64,000 nucleotides of DNA from Azospirillum sp. TSH64. Lineage in GTDB: Bacteria > Pseudomonadota > Alphaproteobacteria > Azospirillales > Azospirillaceae. A model generated the notes under the pieces. The model did not search any database and was not told where the DNA came from. It saw only the letters and a list, made by a program, of their open reading frames with translations. Positions 30,061-38,354 of the stretch are shown one piece after another. The DNA lies in contig NZ_LGQW01000015.1 in NCBI RefSeq assembly GCF_003116035.1, forward strand, positions 3,961,769 through 4,025,768, written 5' to 3'. A program made the translations under genes and the position numbers. The first letter of the stretch is position 1, and each line of letters begins with the position of its first letter.

Positions 30061-32547
30061 TCAGAAATCGGCGGAGGCGGACAGCAGCACCGTGCGCGGC
30101 GCGCCGACGGTCACGTAGGTGCCGGTGGTCAGCCAGTAGTTCTTGTCGAACAGGTTCTCGACATTGGCGCGGAAGGTGACCGGCGTGCCGACGACCGTGG
30201 TGGCATAGCGCGCGCCGATGTCGAAGCGGGTCCAGCCGTCGAAGCGCAGGGTGTTGGCGTCGGTCAGGTAGGAGCCCGAGGTGTAGATCACCCGCCCGTT
30301 GAGGGCGAGGCCCTGGACCCACGGGGTTTCCCAGTCCAGCCCGGCCGACAGGGTCTTGTCCGGCACGCCGGCGGCGTCGTTGCCCTGCACCGCGGCGACG
30401 GCGGTGCGCGTCAGCTTCGGGTCCATGAAGGCGGCGCTGGCCATGCCGCGCAGGCCGGGCAGGATCTCGCCATAGACCGACAGCTCCAGGCCGCGGTTGC
30501 GCTGCTCGCCGTCATAGGCCAGCTCGTTGGCCGCGGTGCGGATCGAGTTCGGCTTGGTCAGCTGGAAGACCGCCGCCGTGGTGGTGATCGTCCCCCAGTC
30601 GACCTTGACGCCGGCCTCGTACTGCTTCGACTTGAAGGGGGCCAGCACCGCGCCGGTGTTGGCGTAGCCGGCGCCGACCACGGTGCCGCGCGTCAGCCCC
30701 TCGGCATAGTTGGCGTAGAGCGAGACGTTGGACAGCGGCTTGACGACGAAGCCGGCCAGCGGCGAGGTCGCGCTGGCATCGTAGGTGCCGGTCTGGGCGC
30801 CGGTGGCGGTGCTGAAGCTGTCGACATGGACCTTCTGGCGGCGGGCGCCCAGCGTCAGCATCACCCGGTCGTCCAGCACCGACAGCGTGTCGGCCACCGC
30901 GAAGCTGGTCAGCGAGGTTTCCGCCGACTTGCGCGCGGAGGTGCGGGCGGCGGTGACGGCCGGCAGCGCCACCGGGTTGTAGATGTTCGACAGGGCGGAG
31001 CCGGCCGACTGGATGTAGGCGTTGCCCTCGTCGCGCTTGAAGCCGGTGTAGCCGACATTCAGCTGATGATGGACCGGGCCGGTCGCGAAGCGCCAGCGGG
31101 CGCCCGCGGTGCCGCTGACCGTGCGGGAATAGGAATCGTAATAGGCGTTGCGGACCGTGAAGTTGCCGAGCGCGTTCACTGCGGTGGTCGAGCTGGGGAA
31201 GGTCTGGTCGTTCTCGCCCTTGCGGTAGCCGATGCCGGCATAGGCGGTCAGGCTGTCCGTCAGGTCGACCTCGATGTTGGAGGCGACGGTGACGTCCTTC
31301 TGCACCAGAACCGTGCCGGGATACCAGTTGCTGCGCGCGTCGGGCGGGGAGGGGATGGCGGTGGTGGCGGGCAGGATGCTGATCTGCGGCCGGAAATTGT
31401 CGGTGTCGTCGCGCTGGCTGATGGCGTCCAGCGACCAGCGCAGCCGCTCGCCGCGGTAATCGACCGCCAGGGCTCCCAAGCCGGAGCGGAGGTTGCCGCC
31501 GTCGACCGACGCCTCGCCGTTGCGCATCAGCCCGTTGAAGCGGACGCCCCATTCCTTGGTCTCGCCGAACCGGCGGCCGACATCCAGATGCACGCCGAGA
31601 TTGGCGTCGCTCATGTAGGTGGTGGTGACGCGGGTCAGCGGTTCGTCCCCGGCGCGTTTGGCAAGGATGTTGATGCCGCCGCCGATGCTGCCGCCGGGAG
31701 AAATGCCGTTGACCAGCGCGCCGGGGCCCTTCAGCAGCTCGATCCGCTCGACGATCTGCGCCGGCACGCGGTTGGACGACACCAGGCCGTACATGCCGTT
31801 GAAGCCGACATCGCCGGACCCGACGGCATAACCGCGGATCTGGAAGGTGTCGTCGAAGCCGTTGCTGCCGGTGGTCAGCCGGACGGAAGCGTCGTTGATC
31901 AGCGTATCCGCCGCGGTGCGCGCCTGCTGGTTCTCGATCAGGTCGGAGGTGTAGTTGACCGTGCTGAAGGGCGTGTCCATGACGTCGCCGCTGCCGAGCA
32001 GGCCGACCGATCCGCCGCGCGCGACCTGCCCGCCGGCATAGGGCTGCGCCAGACCGCCGGTCATCAGTCCGGCGTTGGCCGTCACCTGGAGGGCCGGCAG
32101 GGTCGTGCTGTCCGGGGAAATAGCCGGGGCCGCGGCGCTCTGCGCGACGACGGCATAACCCGACGCCGTGCGCGCGATCCCATGGCCGCTGCCGGCCAGC
32201 AGGCGGCGCAGGCCATCCTCCACCGTGGTGGCACCCTTCAGGCCGGGCGAGGTCTTGCCCCGGACCATCGCCGGATCCGCCTGGACCGTCACGCCCGCCT
32301 GCGCGGCGAAGCGGCTCAGCGCCTCGCCCAGGGGACCGGCGGGAATGTCGGCGTTGACGGTGGCGGCCGTCGTCTGGGCATGGGCCGCGGAGACCGGGAA
32401 CGCGCCACCCGCCAGAACCGCGGCGGCGAGCCCGGCCGCGACGGCCGCCGGACGCAGGCCGGACCTGCGGGCGTCAGGCCCGGCCGAGCGCTCGCCACAC
32501 GCAATGGTCGTGCAACGGGCATCTGCCGTGCCGCGAACTAGTTTCAT
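30061..32547 (-). CDS. TonB-dependent siderophore receptor with STN signalling domain
   Basis: An 828-residue outer-membrane receptor. After a signal region (about 1-53) there is a secretin/TonB short N-terminal domain (about 58-130, IPAGPLGEALSRFAAQAGVTV). Then come a plug (TAADTLINDASVRLTTGSNGFDDTFQIRG..., with the RIELLKGPGAL signature) and a 22-strand barrel ending in the required aromatic (SASADF). The STN domain marks FecA/FpvA-type transducers that signal to an anti-sigma factor, but no FecI/FecR pair is in the window. The start at 32547 is preceded by GGGGAA only; Fur-like palindromes lie 95-135 bp upstream. Confidence 0.9.
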   Translation of the reverse strand: MKLVRGTADARCTTIACGERSAGPDARRSGLRPAAVAAGLAAAVLAGGAFPVSAAHAQTTAATVNADIPAGPLGEALSRFAAQAGVTVQADPAMVRGKTSPGLKGATTVEDGLRRLLAGSGHGIARTASGYAVVAQSAAAPAISPDSTTLPALQVTANAGLMTGGLAQPYAGGQVARGGSVGLLGSGDVMDTPFSTVNYTSDLIENQQARTAADTLINDASVRLTTGSNGFDDTFQIRGYAVGSGDVGFNGMYGLVSSNRVPAQIVERIELLKGPGALVNGISPGGSIGGGINILAKRAGDEPLTRVTTTYMSDANLGVHLDVGRRFGETKEWGVRFNGLMRNGEASVDGGNLRSGLGALAVDYRGERLRWSLDAISQRDDTDNFRPQISILPATTAIPSPPDARSNWYPGTVLVQKDVTVASNIEVDLTDSLTAYAGIGYRKGENDQTFPSSTTAVNALGNFTVRNAYYDSYSRTVSGTAGARWRFATGPVHHQLNVGYTGFKRDEGNAYIQSAGSALSNIYNPVALPAVTAARTSARKSAETSLTSFAVADTLSVLDDRVMLTLGARRQKVHVDSFSTATGAQTGTYDASATSPLAGFVVKPLSNVSLYANYAEGLTRGTVVGAGYANTGAVLAPFKSKQYEAGVKVDWGTITTTAAVFQLTKPNSIRTAANELAYDGEQRNRGLELSVYGEILPGLRGMASAAFMDPKLTRTAVAAVQGNDAAGVPDKTLSAGLDWETPWVQGLALNGRVIYTSGSYLTDANTLRFDGWTRFDIGARYATTVVGTPVTFRANVENLFDKNYWLTTGTYVTVGAPRTVLLSASADF

Positions 32548-32862
32548 AGTATCGGTTCCCCTGCCTGACGATGGTTGCAGCACGACACCGCCGACCGGCA
32601 CGGTTCCCCCCAGGCCAGTCGAACGTGTGACTTATATAAGAGAATGCATATCATTCGCATCGATAATGCGAATCGTTCGCACTATAGTCATCGACTCTTG
32701 GCCGGTGCAACAGATGTTTGGCTCGATTGGATTTTTCCGGGGAACCGGGAGCAGCCTATCGCAATGCGCGCACCGTCCTGCCGCCGCAGGTGGCGGGCGC
32801 AGGAGCGCCGGACCCCCCATCCCGCCTTTACAGCGCCGGCCCAATGATCTTATCTCCGCAGC
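32548..32862. other. 315-bp intergenic region between the TonB receptor and LysR
   Basis: The receptor-proximal half is AT-rich against the genomic background and contains CTTATATAAG (32631-32640) and overlapping Fur-like palindromes (32642-32681). The LysR-proximal half is GC-rich with no feature recognised. Confidence 0.6.
32642..32681 (-). promoter_or_regulatory. Tandem Fur-like boxes upstream of the iron-uptake operon
   Basis: Three overlapping inverted repeats: GAATG-CATAT-CATTC (32642-32656), ATTCGCAT...ATGCGAAT (32653-32673) and TGCGAA-TCG-TTCGCA (32667-32681). This resembles the AATGAGAATGATTCTCATT variant of the Fur box. A TATATA -10-like element on the minus strand lies at 32633-32638, so Fur would cover the -35 region. 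Confidence 0.6.
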
Positions 32863-33753
32863 ATGGATCGTCGCAGGCTCCAGTTCTTTGTCGCGCTCTG
32901 CGAGGAGCTGCATTTCCACCGTGCCGCCGCGCGGTGCCACATCACGCAGCCTGCCCTCAGCCAGCAGTTGCGGCAGCTGGAGGACGAGCTTCAGGTCCAG
33001 CTGGTCCACCGCAACAAGCGGCGGGTTTCCCTGACGAGGGCCGGCGAGTCCTTCCTGGGCGAGGCCCGGAAGATCCTGAACCAGATGGATCGAGCCGCAC
33101 AGCTCGCGCGCCAGACCGACCGCGGCGAGATCGGGCAATTGTCGGTCGGCATGACCGCACCGGCGCTCTACATCGTCTTCCCCGAGATCATGCACCGGTT
33201 CCGCACGGCCTTGCCCAATTTCGGCGTGAACGTGCATGTCATGACGACGTCCGAGCAGGAGGAGGCCCTGAGGGCGGGGGCCATCGATGTCGGCATCTTC
33301 CATCCGCCGCTCGACGACCAGTCGCTGTCGTCGCACCTCATCGCGCGCATCCGTTTCAATGTCGTGCTGTCGGACCGCAACCCCCTGGCGGAGCGGCCCC
33401 GCCTGCGGCTGGAGGATCTGTCCAGGCAGCGCTTCATCATCTTCCCGCGCGTGATCGGTCCGCGCCTGTACGACGAGATCATCAGTCTGTGCCAGCAGGC
33501 GGGGTTCAGTCCGGAGCTGATCCTCGAAGCCTCGCCTGCCCAATCGATCATCGCGCTGGCCGCCGCCGACTTCGGCATCGGCCTCATCGCCTCCGATCTC
33601 CAGCAGTTCGCGCGGCCGGGTGTCGTCTACCGCCCTCTGGACGGGCCGGCTCCCTATCTGACGCTCGGGGTCGCCTACCAGAGCGACGACACATCCCCGG
33701 CGATCCAGACATTCCTCGATGTCGCCGCGACCGTCGGTGAACTGGTCTCCTGA
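32863..33753 (+). CDS. LysR-family transcriptional regulator
   Basis: A 296-residue LTTR. The N-terminal helix-turn-helix is MDRRRLQFFVALCEELHFHRAAARCHITQPALSQQLRQLEDEL, and the periplasmic-binding-like effector domain runs from about residue 90 (IGQLSVGMTAPALYIVFPEIMHRFR). It lies upstream of, and in the same direction as, the 2-hydroxyacid dehydrogenase/TRAP operon (136-bp gap) and is divergent from the iron-uptake operon. The first is the more natural target. Confidence 0.85.
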   Translation: MDRRRLQFFVALCEELHFHRAAARCHITQPALSQQLRQLEDELQVQLVHRNKRRVSLTRAGESFLGEARKILNQMDRAAQLARQTDRGEIGQLSVGMTAPALYIVFPEIMHRFRTALPNFGVNVHVMTTSEQEEALRAGAIDVGIFHPPLDDQSLSSHLIARIRFNVVLSDRNPLAERPRLRLEDLSRQRFIIFPRVIGPRLYDEIISLCQQAGFSPELILEASPAQSIIALAAADFGIGLIASDLQQFARPGVVYRPLDGPAPYLTLGVAYQSDDTSPAIQTFLDVAATVGELVS

Positions 33754-33889
33754 GCGAACAGCCTCCGGCACGATCTCCGCCGGTAGAAACAAGGCCGGTG
33801 AAAACTTCTCCTTATCAATCGATCATTTTTAAAAGTTGGACCTACTCAGTTCGTTGGCCCTATCGTTTGCATAACGGAGGATCAAGCCA

Positions 33890-34903
33890 ATGAAAGTCTT
33901 CATGATTGGGGAAGCAGCCAATCACAAGGACAAGCTCGGCGCTTTCCTGACGACACCCTGCGAGATCATTTCCCTTCCCCGTGAGGCCGCCCACTCGCCA
34001 GACTTCGATTCGGCGATCACCGCGGACGACGTGGTCGTGTCTTTGCGTTTCTCCCGCAACGATGGGTCCGTTCCGGATTTTCGACTTCTGCATGTGCCGG
34101 GGGCCGGGCTGGACGGCATCGACATGGCCTCCCTGCCGTCCGGAGCCAGCCTGTGCAACGTCTTCGAACATGAGATTCCCATCGCCGAATTCGTCATGGC
34201 GGCGATGCTGAACTGGGAAATCCGTCCCGATGCCCTGCGCGGCTCCTTCGCCACCGACAGCTGGTCCGACGTCTACCGGGCGCGCGTGCCGCATGGCGAG
34301 ATCCACGGCCTGACCCTGGGGCTGATCGGCTTCGGCCGCATCGGGCGGATGATTGCCCGGCGGGCGGCGGCCTTCGGCATGCGCATCCTCGCCGTGGATC
34401 AATTCGCGGCTGACCCCGACGGTCTGGCCGAGGCGATCCTGCCGCCGGACCGCCTGCCGGAGATGCTGGCGCAGTCGGATTTCGTGGTGATCGCCTGCCC
34501 GCTCACCGACGAAACACGCGGGCTGATCGGAGCGGCCGAACTCGCCGTCATGAAGCAGACCGGCGTGCTGATCAACGTATCGCGCGCGCCCATCGCCGAC
34601 GAGGAGGCGCTGTACGGCGCCTTGCAGCGCCGGACCATCGGCGGTGCGGTGCTCGACGTCTGGTACGGCTATCCGGCCGGGGCGGACGACCGGGTGGCGC
34701 CCGCGCGCTTCCGCTTCGAGGATCTGCCGAACGCGGTCTGCACCCCGCATTCCTCGGCCTGGACCACCCGGCTGCCCGAACGCCGCTATGCCTTCATCGC
34801 CCGGAACATCGACCGGCTGATTGCCGGCGAACCGCTGCTGAACCTTGTGCGGGCGCCTGCTCCGGCAGCGCGGCCCGCCTTCCAGAACACGAGCTTCCCA
34901 TGA
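33890..34903 (+). CDS. D-isomer-specific 2-hydroxyacid dehydrogenase-family protein
   Basis: A 337-residue NAD(P)-dependent dehydrogenase. Rossmann motif GLIGFGRIGRM (about residues 144-154), the substrate arginine R232 (LINVSRAPIADEEAL) and catalytic H287 (CTPHSSAWT) are present. The usual catalytic Glu of the DVFxxEP motif is replaced: DVWYGYPAG has Tyr at that place, somewhat as in formate dehydrogenases that use Gln. Substrate unknown, probably a sugar-acid-derived 2-oxo acid given the neighbours. A strong ACGGAGG ribosome site precedes the ATG. The stop overlaps the next gene's start by 4 bp. Confidence 0.85.
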   Translation: MKVFMIGEAANHKDKLGAFLTTPCEIISLPREAAHSPDFDSAITADDVVVSLRFSRNDGSVPDFRLLHVPGAGLDGIDMASLPSGASLCNVFEHEIPIAEFVMAAMLNWEIRPDALRGSFATDSWSDVYRARVPHGEIHGLTLGLIGFGRIGRMIARRAAAFGMRILAVDQFAADPDGLAEAILPPDRLPEMLAQSDFVVIACPLTDETRGLIGAAELAVMKQTGVLINVSRAPIADEEALYGALQRRTIGGAVLDVWYGYPAGADDRVAPARFRFEDLPNAVCTPHSSAWTTRLPERRYAFIARNIDRLIAGEPLLNLVRAPAPAARPAFQNTSFP

Positions 34904-36120
34904 TCCGAGACACCGAGGACCTCGCCCGCCGCAGCGCCGGCGTGCCGATCAAGATCACCGGCGTGAAGACCTTCGTCGTCAACGCCGAGATGCGCAACTG
35001 GATCTTCGTCAAGGTGCTGACCGACCAGCCCGGCCTGTATGGCTGGGGCGAGGCCAGCCTGAACTGGAAGACGCGGGCCGTCACCGGCGCCGTCGAGGAT
35101 CTGGAGCCGACCGTGCTCGGCCGCGACCCGCGCGACATCGAGCAGTGTGTCCGCGCGATGAACAAGTTCAGCTATTACAAGCTGGGCATGGTCGGCGTCA
35201 CGGCGATCAGCGGCATCGAGCATGCGCTGTGGGACATCTTCGGCAAGAGCGTCGGCCTGCCGGTGTGGCGCCTGCTGGGCGGCAAGGTCCGCGACCGCGT
35301 GCGGGTCTACACCCATCTCGGCCTCGGCGAGATGAAGTCGGTGTACGAGACCTTCGACATCGGCTCCCTGAAGGAGCGCGCCGCCGCGGTGACGGAGAAG
35401 GGCTACGACGCGCTGAAGGTGGTGTTCATCCCCTACGGCGCCCACAGCGCCCCGGTCCCGGCGCAGCGCCATGTCGGCAAGATGATGCAGGCGCTGCGCG
35501 ACACGGTGGGCGACGGCGTCGACATCATGATCGACTTCCACGGCCGACCCGGCTCCATCGCCGCCGCCATGGGCTACATCCGCGAACTGGAGCCCTACCG
35601 GCCGATGTTCTGCGAGGAGCCCGTCCAGCCCGGCGACACCGAGGCGCTGCGCCGCATCGCCGAGCAGGCCGACTGCCCCATCGCGTCGGGCGAGCGGCTG
35701 GTAGGACTGAGGGAGTTCATGCCGGTCTTCGCCCAGAAGGCGGTGCACATCGCCCAGCCCGACCTGAACCACACCGGCGGCCTGCTGGAAGGGAAGAGGA
35801 TCGCGGCACTGGCGGAGGCGGAGCTGATCGGCATCGCGCCCCACAATCCCAACGGCCCGCTGGCCGGCGTCGCCGCCCTGCATTTCGACATCTCCACCCC
35901 GAACTTCGTCATCCAGGAGGAGATGAGCGGTGCGGTGCCCTGGTACGACGACGTCGTGCAGACGCCGATCCGCCGCACCGGCAGCCACTGGGAGGTGCCG
36001 GACGTTCCCGGTTTCGGCATCGAGGTGAACGAGGATGAGGCGGCCAAGCACCCCTTCAAGCCGGAGGTGATGCACACGACCTCCGCCGTCCTGGACGACG
36101 GCACCATCGTCGATTGGTAA
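34900..36120 (+). CDS. Enolase-superfamily sugar-acid dehydratase (galactonate dehydratase-like)
   Basis: A 406-residue mandelate-racemase-type enolase. Metal ligands D212, E239 and E265 (DFHGR, CEEP, SGER), with H214 and H315 (APHNPNGP), align at D-galactonate dehydratase (DgoD) spacings. GWGEASLNWKTRAV is the 20s-loop region that shapes specificity. It removes water from an aldonate to give a 2-keto-3-deoxy acid. D-galactonate is possible, which would complete the pathway at 40.7-48 kb, but the operon context (dehydrogenases, TRAP) suggests a related sugar acid. Confidence 0.85.
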   Translation: MIRDTEDLARRSAGVPIKITGVKTFVVNAEMRNWIFVKVLTDQPGLYGWGEASLNWKTRAVTGAVEDLEPTVLGRDPRDIEQCVRAMNKFSYYKLGMVGVTAISGIEHALWDIFGKSVGLPVWRLLGGKVRDRVRVYTHLGLGEMKSVYETFDIGSLKERAAAVTEKGYDALKVVFIPYGAHSAPVPAQRHVGKMMQALRDTVGDGVDIMIDFHGRPGSIAAAMGYIRELEPYRPMFCEEPVQPGDTEALRRIAEQADCPIASGERLVGLREFMPVFAQKAVHIAQPDLNHTGGLLEGKRIAALAEAELIGIAPHNPNGPLAGVAALHFDISTPNFVIQEEMSGAVPWYDDVVQTPIRRTGSHWEVPDVPGFGIEVNEDEAAKHPFKPEVMHTTSAVLDDGTIVDW

Positions 36121-36171
36121 GCCGCAATCGGTAAGGCGCTGCCACTCTGCTTCATCGGACGGATTTCCATC

Positions 36172-37260
36172 ATGAGAGACTTCAACACCCCGGGCGACGT
36201 GTTCAACGCGCTGCCGTCGCGGGTCGTCTTCGGGGCGGGCGCGGTCGACCGCATCGACGGAGAGGTGGAGCGGCTGGGGGCCGAACGCGCGCTCGTCGTC
36301 TCCACGCCCGGCCGCAGCGCCATGGGCGGGCGTGTCGCCGACCGCCTCGGCAGCCGCTGCATCGGCATCCTGCCGGAAGCGATTTCCCAGGTGCCCATCG
36401 AACTGGCCATCCGGGGCCGGGCCAGGGCGCGCGAGATGGGCGCCGACTGTCTGGTCAGCGTCGGCGGCGGCGCCTCCATCGGTCTGGGCAAGGCCATCGC
36501 GCTGGAACTCGGGCTGCCGATCATCGCCGTGCCGACCACCTATTCCGGCTCCGAGATGACCGGCTTCTGCGGGATCACCATCGACGGCGTCAAACGGATG
36601 CACCAGAGCCTGCGCATGCTGGCCGGTACCGTCGTCTACGATCCCTCGCTGACGCTCGGGCTGCCGGTGGACGTCAGCATGGCCAGCGCCATGAACGCGC
36701 TCGCCCATTGCGTCGACGCCATCTACACCCCCACCATCAGCCCGGTGATCGTGCCGGCGGCGATGGAGGGCGCTCGGGCGATCATGGACGCGCTGCCGCG
36801 GGTGGCCGCCCGTCCGGACGATCCGGAGGCGCGTGCCGACCTGCTTTACGGCGCCCATCTCGCCGGTGCGGCGCTGGCCGGAGGCTTCGCCCTCCAGCAT
36901 GGCGTCGCCCATGTGCTGGGCGGCACCTACGGCGTGTCGCACGGATTGTCCCATGCGCTGGTGCTGCCCCATGTCGCGGCCTACAATGCGCCCTTCGCCC
37001 CCCAGGCCATGGACCGGCTTGCCGCCGCCATGGGGGTGGCAGACGTCGGCGCCGCCATCTTCGACGTGATGGAAACGGTCGGCCTGCCGACGCGCCTGAC
37101 CGAGGTCGGCTTCTCCGCCGACCGGATCGCGGAGGCCGCCCGCATCACCGTCGAGACCGACAACCGATACAACCCCGGACCGGTGACCGAGGAGGCCGTG
37201 CGCGGCATCCTCGCCGCGGCGGTGGAGGGGCGCCGCCCAGGGTCGCATCCGGGCCGATAG
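36172..37260 (+). CDS. Iron-containing alcohol dehydrogenase, maleylacetate reductase-like
   Basis: A 362-residue group III dehydrogenase. The NAD-binding GGGASIGLGKAIA, the signature PTTYSGSEMTGFCGIT, and metal-region ASAMNALAHCVDAIY, ALQHGVAHVLGGTYGVSHGLSHALVLPH are typical of maleylacetate reductases (normally about 350-360 aa). Maleylacetate reductase makes 3-oxoadipate in aromatic catabolism, but no ring-cleavage gene is present. Here it may reduce a different oxo acid formed by the dehydratase. It sits 51 bp after the dehydratase. Confidence 0.83.
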   Translation: MRDFNTPGDVFNALPSRVVFGAGAVDRIDGEVERLGAERALVVSTPGRSAMGGRVADRLGSRCIGILPEAISQVPIELAIRGRARAREMGADCLVSVGGGASIGLGKAIALELGLPIIAVPTTYSGSEMTGFCGITIDGVKRMHQSLRMLAGTVVYDPSLTLGLPVDVSMASAMNALAHCVDAIYTPTISPVIVPAAMEGARAIMDALPRVAARPDDPEARADLLYGAHLAGAALAGGFALQHGVAHVLGGTYGVSHGLSHALVLPHVAAYNAPFAPQAMDRLAAAMGVADVGAAIFDVMETVGLPTRLTEVGFSADRIAEAARITVETDNRYNPGPVTEEAVRGILAAAVEGRRPGSHPGR

Positions 37261-37316
37261 GGGCCGGCGCTGGGAGCCGAACCGGAGCAGAGAACGCAAA
37301 AAAGGGAGGAACCACC

Positions 37317-38354
37317 ATGACGATCAAGCCCACCATGACGATCAAGCGCAGACAGTTTCTGGCAGCCACCGCGGCGGGCGCCCTGGCCGTCCCCTTGGCC
37401 GCCCCCTTCATCTCGAAGGCGCATGCCGCGGAATTCGCCTGGAAGTTCGGCCACGGCTTCCCTGCCAGCCACCCGCTGCACGTCCGCGCCGTCGAGGCCG
37501 CCGAGCGCATCCGCAAGGAGACCAACGGCAAGGTCGACATCGCCGTCTTCCCCAACAGCCAGCTCGGCGGCGACAGCGACCTGCTGGCGCAGGTCCGCTC
37601 CGGCGGCATCGAGTTCTTCAGCACCGGCGGGCTGATCCTGTCCACCCTGGTCCCGGTAGCCTCGATCAACGGCATGGGTTTCGCGTTCAAGGATTACGAC
37701 GCGGTCTGGAAGGCGATGGACGGCCAGCTCGGCGGCGTGATCCGCAAGGGCTTCGACAAGGCCGGCCTCCACGCCTTCGAGCGCATCTGGGACAACGGCT
37801 TCCGCCAGATCACCACCGCCACCAAGCCGATCACCGGGCCGGCCGATCTGGCGGCCTTCAAGATCCGCGTCCCGGTCAGCCCGGTCTATGTGTCGCTGTT
37901 CAAGGGGCTGGGCGCGTCGCCGACCAGCATCAACCTGGGCGAGGTTTACGCCGCGCTACAGACCGGCGTGGTCGATGGGCAGGAGAATCCGCTGGTGGTC
38001 GCCGACACCGCCAAATTCTACGAAGTGCAGAAATTCTGCTCGATCACCAACCATGTCTGGGACGGCTCGTGGATCGTCACCAACGGCCGCTCCTGGCGCG
38101 GGCTGCCCGAGGATCTGCGCCAGATCGTCAGCCGCAACCTGAATGACGGCGCGCAGCAGCAGCGCCAGGACATCGCCGGCCTCAACGAGGCGCTGCAGAA
38201 CTCGCTTTCGCAGAAGGGTCTGACCTTCAACAAGGTCGATCCGGCGCCGTTCCGGGAGGTTCTGCGCAAGTCCGGCTTCTACGGCGAATGGAAGGCCAAA
38301 TACGGCGAGGAGGCCTGGAACGCCCTGGAAAGCTCGGTGGGGGCCCTGACATGA
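37317..38354 (+). CDS. TRAP transporter substrate-binding protein (DctP family)
   Basis: A 345-residue periplasmic solute receptor. A Tat-like signal (MTIKRRQFLAATAAGA, cleavage near KAHA) is preceded by a short duplication of MTIK, so two in-frame ATGs share nearly identical context. The first, 37317, has GGGAGGA upstream. DctP signatures: FGHGFPASHPLH, GKVDIAVFPNSQLGGDSDLLAQVRSG and LGEVYAALQTGVVDGQENPL, with the substrate-carboxylate arginine in FKIRVP. Substrates are usually organic or sugar acids. The stop overlaps the permease start by 4 bp. Confidence 0.92.
   Translation: MTIKPTMTIKRRQFLAATAAGALAVPLAAPFISKAHAAEFAWKFGHGFPASHPLHVRAVEAAERIRKETNGKVDIAVFPNSQLGGDSDLLAQVRSGGIEFFSTGGLILSTLVPVASINGMGFAFKDYDAVWKAMDGQLGGVIRKGFDKAGLHAFERIWDNGFRQITTATKPITGPADLAAFKIRVPVSPVYVSLFKGLGASPTSINLGEVYAALQTGVVDGQENPLVVADTAKFYEVQKFCSITNHVWDGSWIVTNGRSWRGLPEDLRQIVSRNLNDGAQQQRQDIAGLNEALQNSLSQKGLTFNKVDPAPFREVLRKSGFYGEWKAKYGEEAWNALESSVGALT

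Noticed and set aside
27532..32541. A 1669-codon open frame on the plus strand
   Set aside because: It runs antisense to the PepSY, DUF and TonB-receptor genes, has no recognisable domain and an Arg/Gly/Ala/His-rich composition typical of high-GC antisense frames.
34786..37299. An 837-codon open frame on the minus strand
   Set aside because: Antisense to the dehydratase and maleylacetate-reductase-like genes, whose catalytic motifs are clear on the plus strand.
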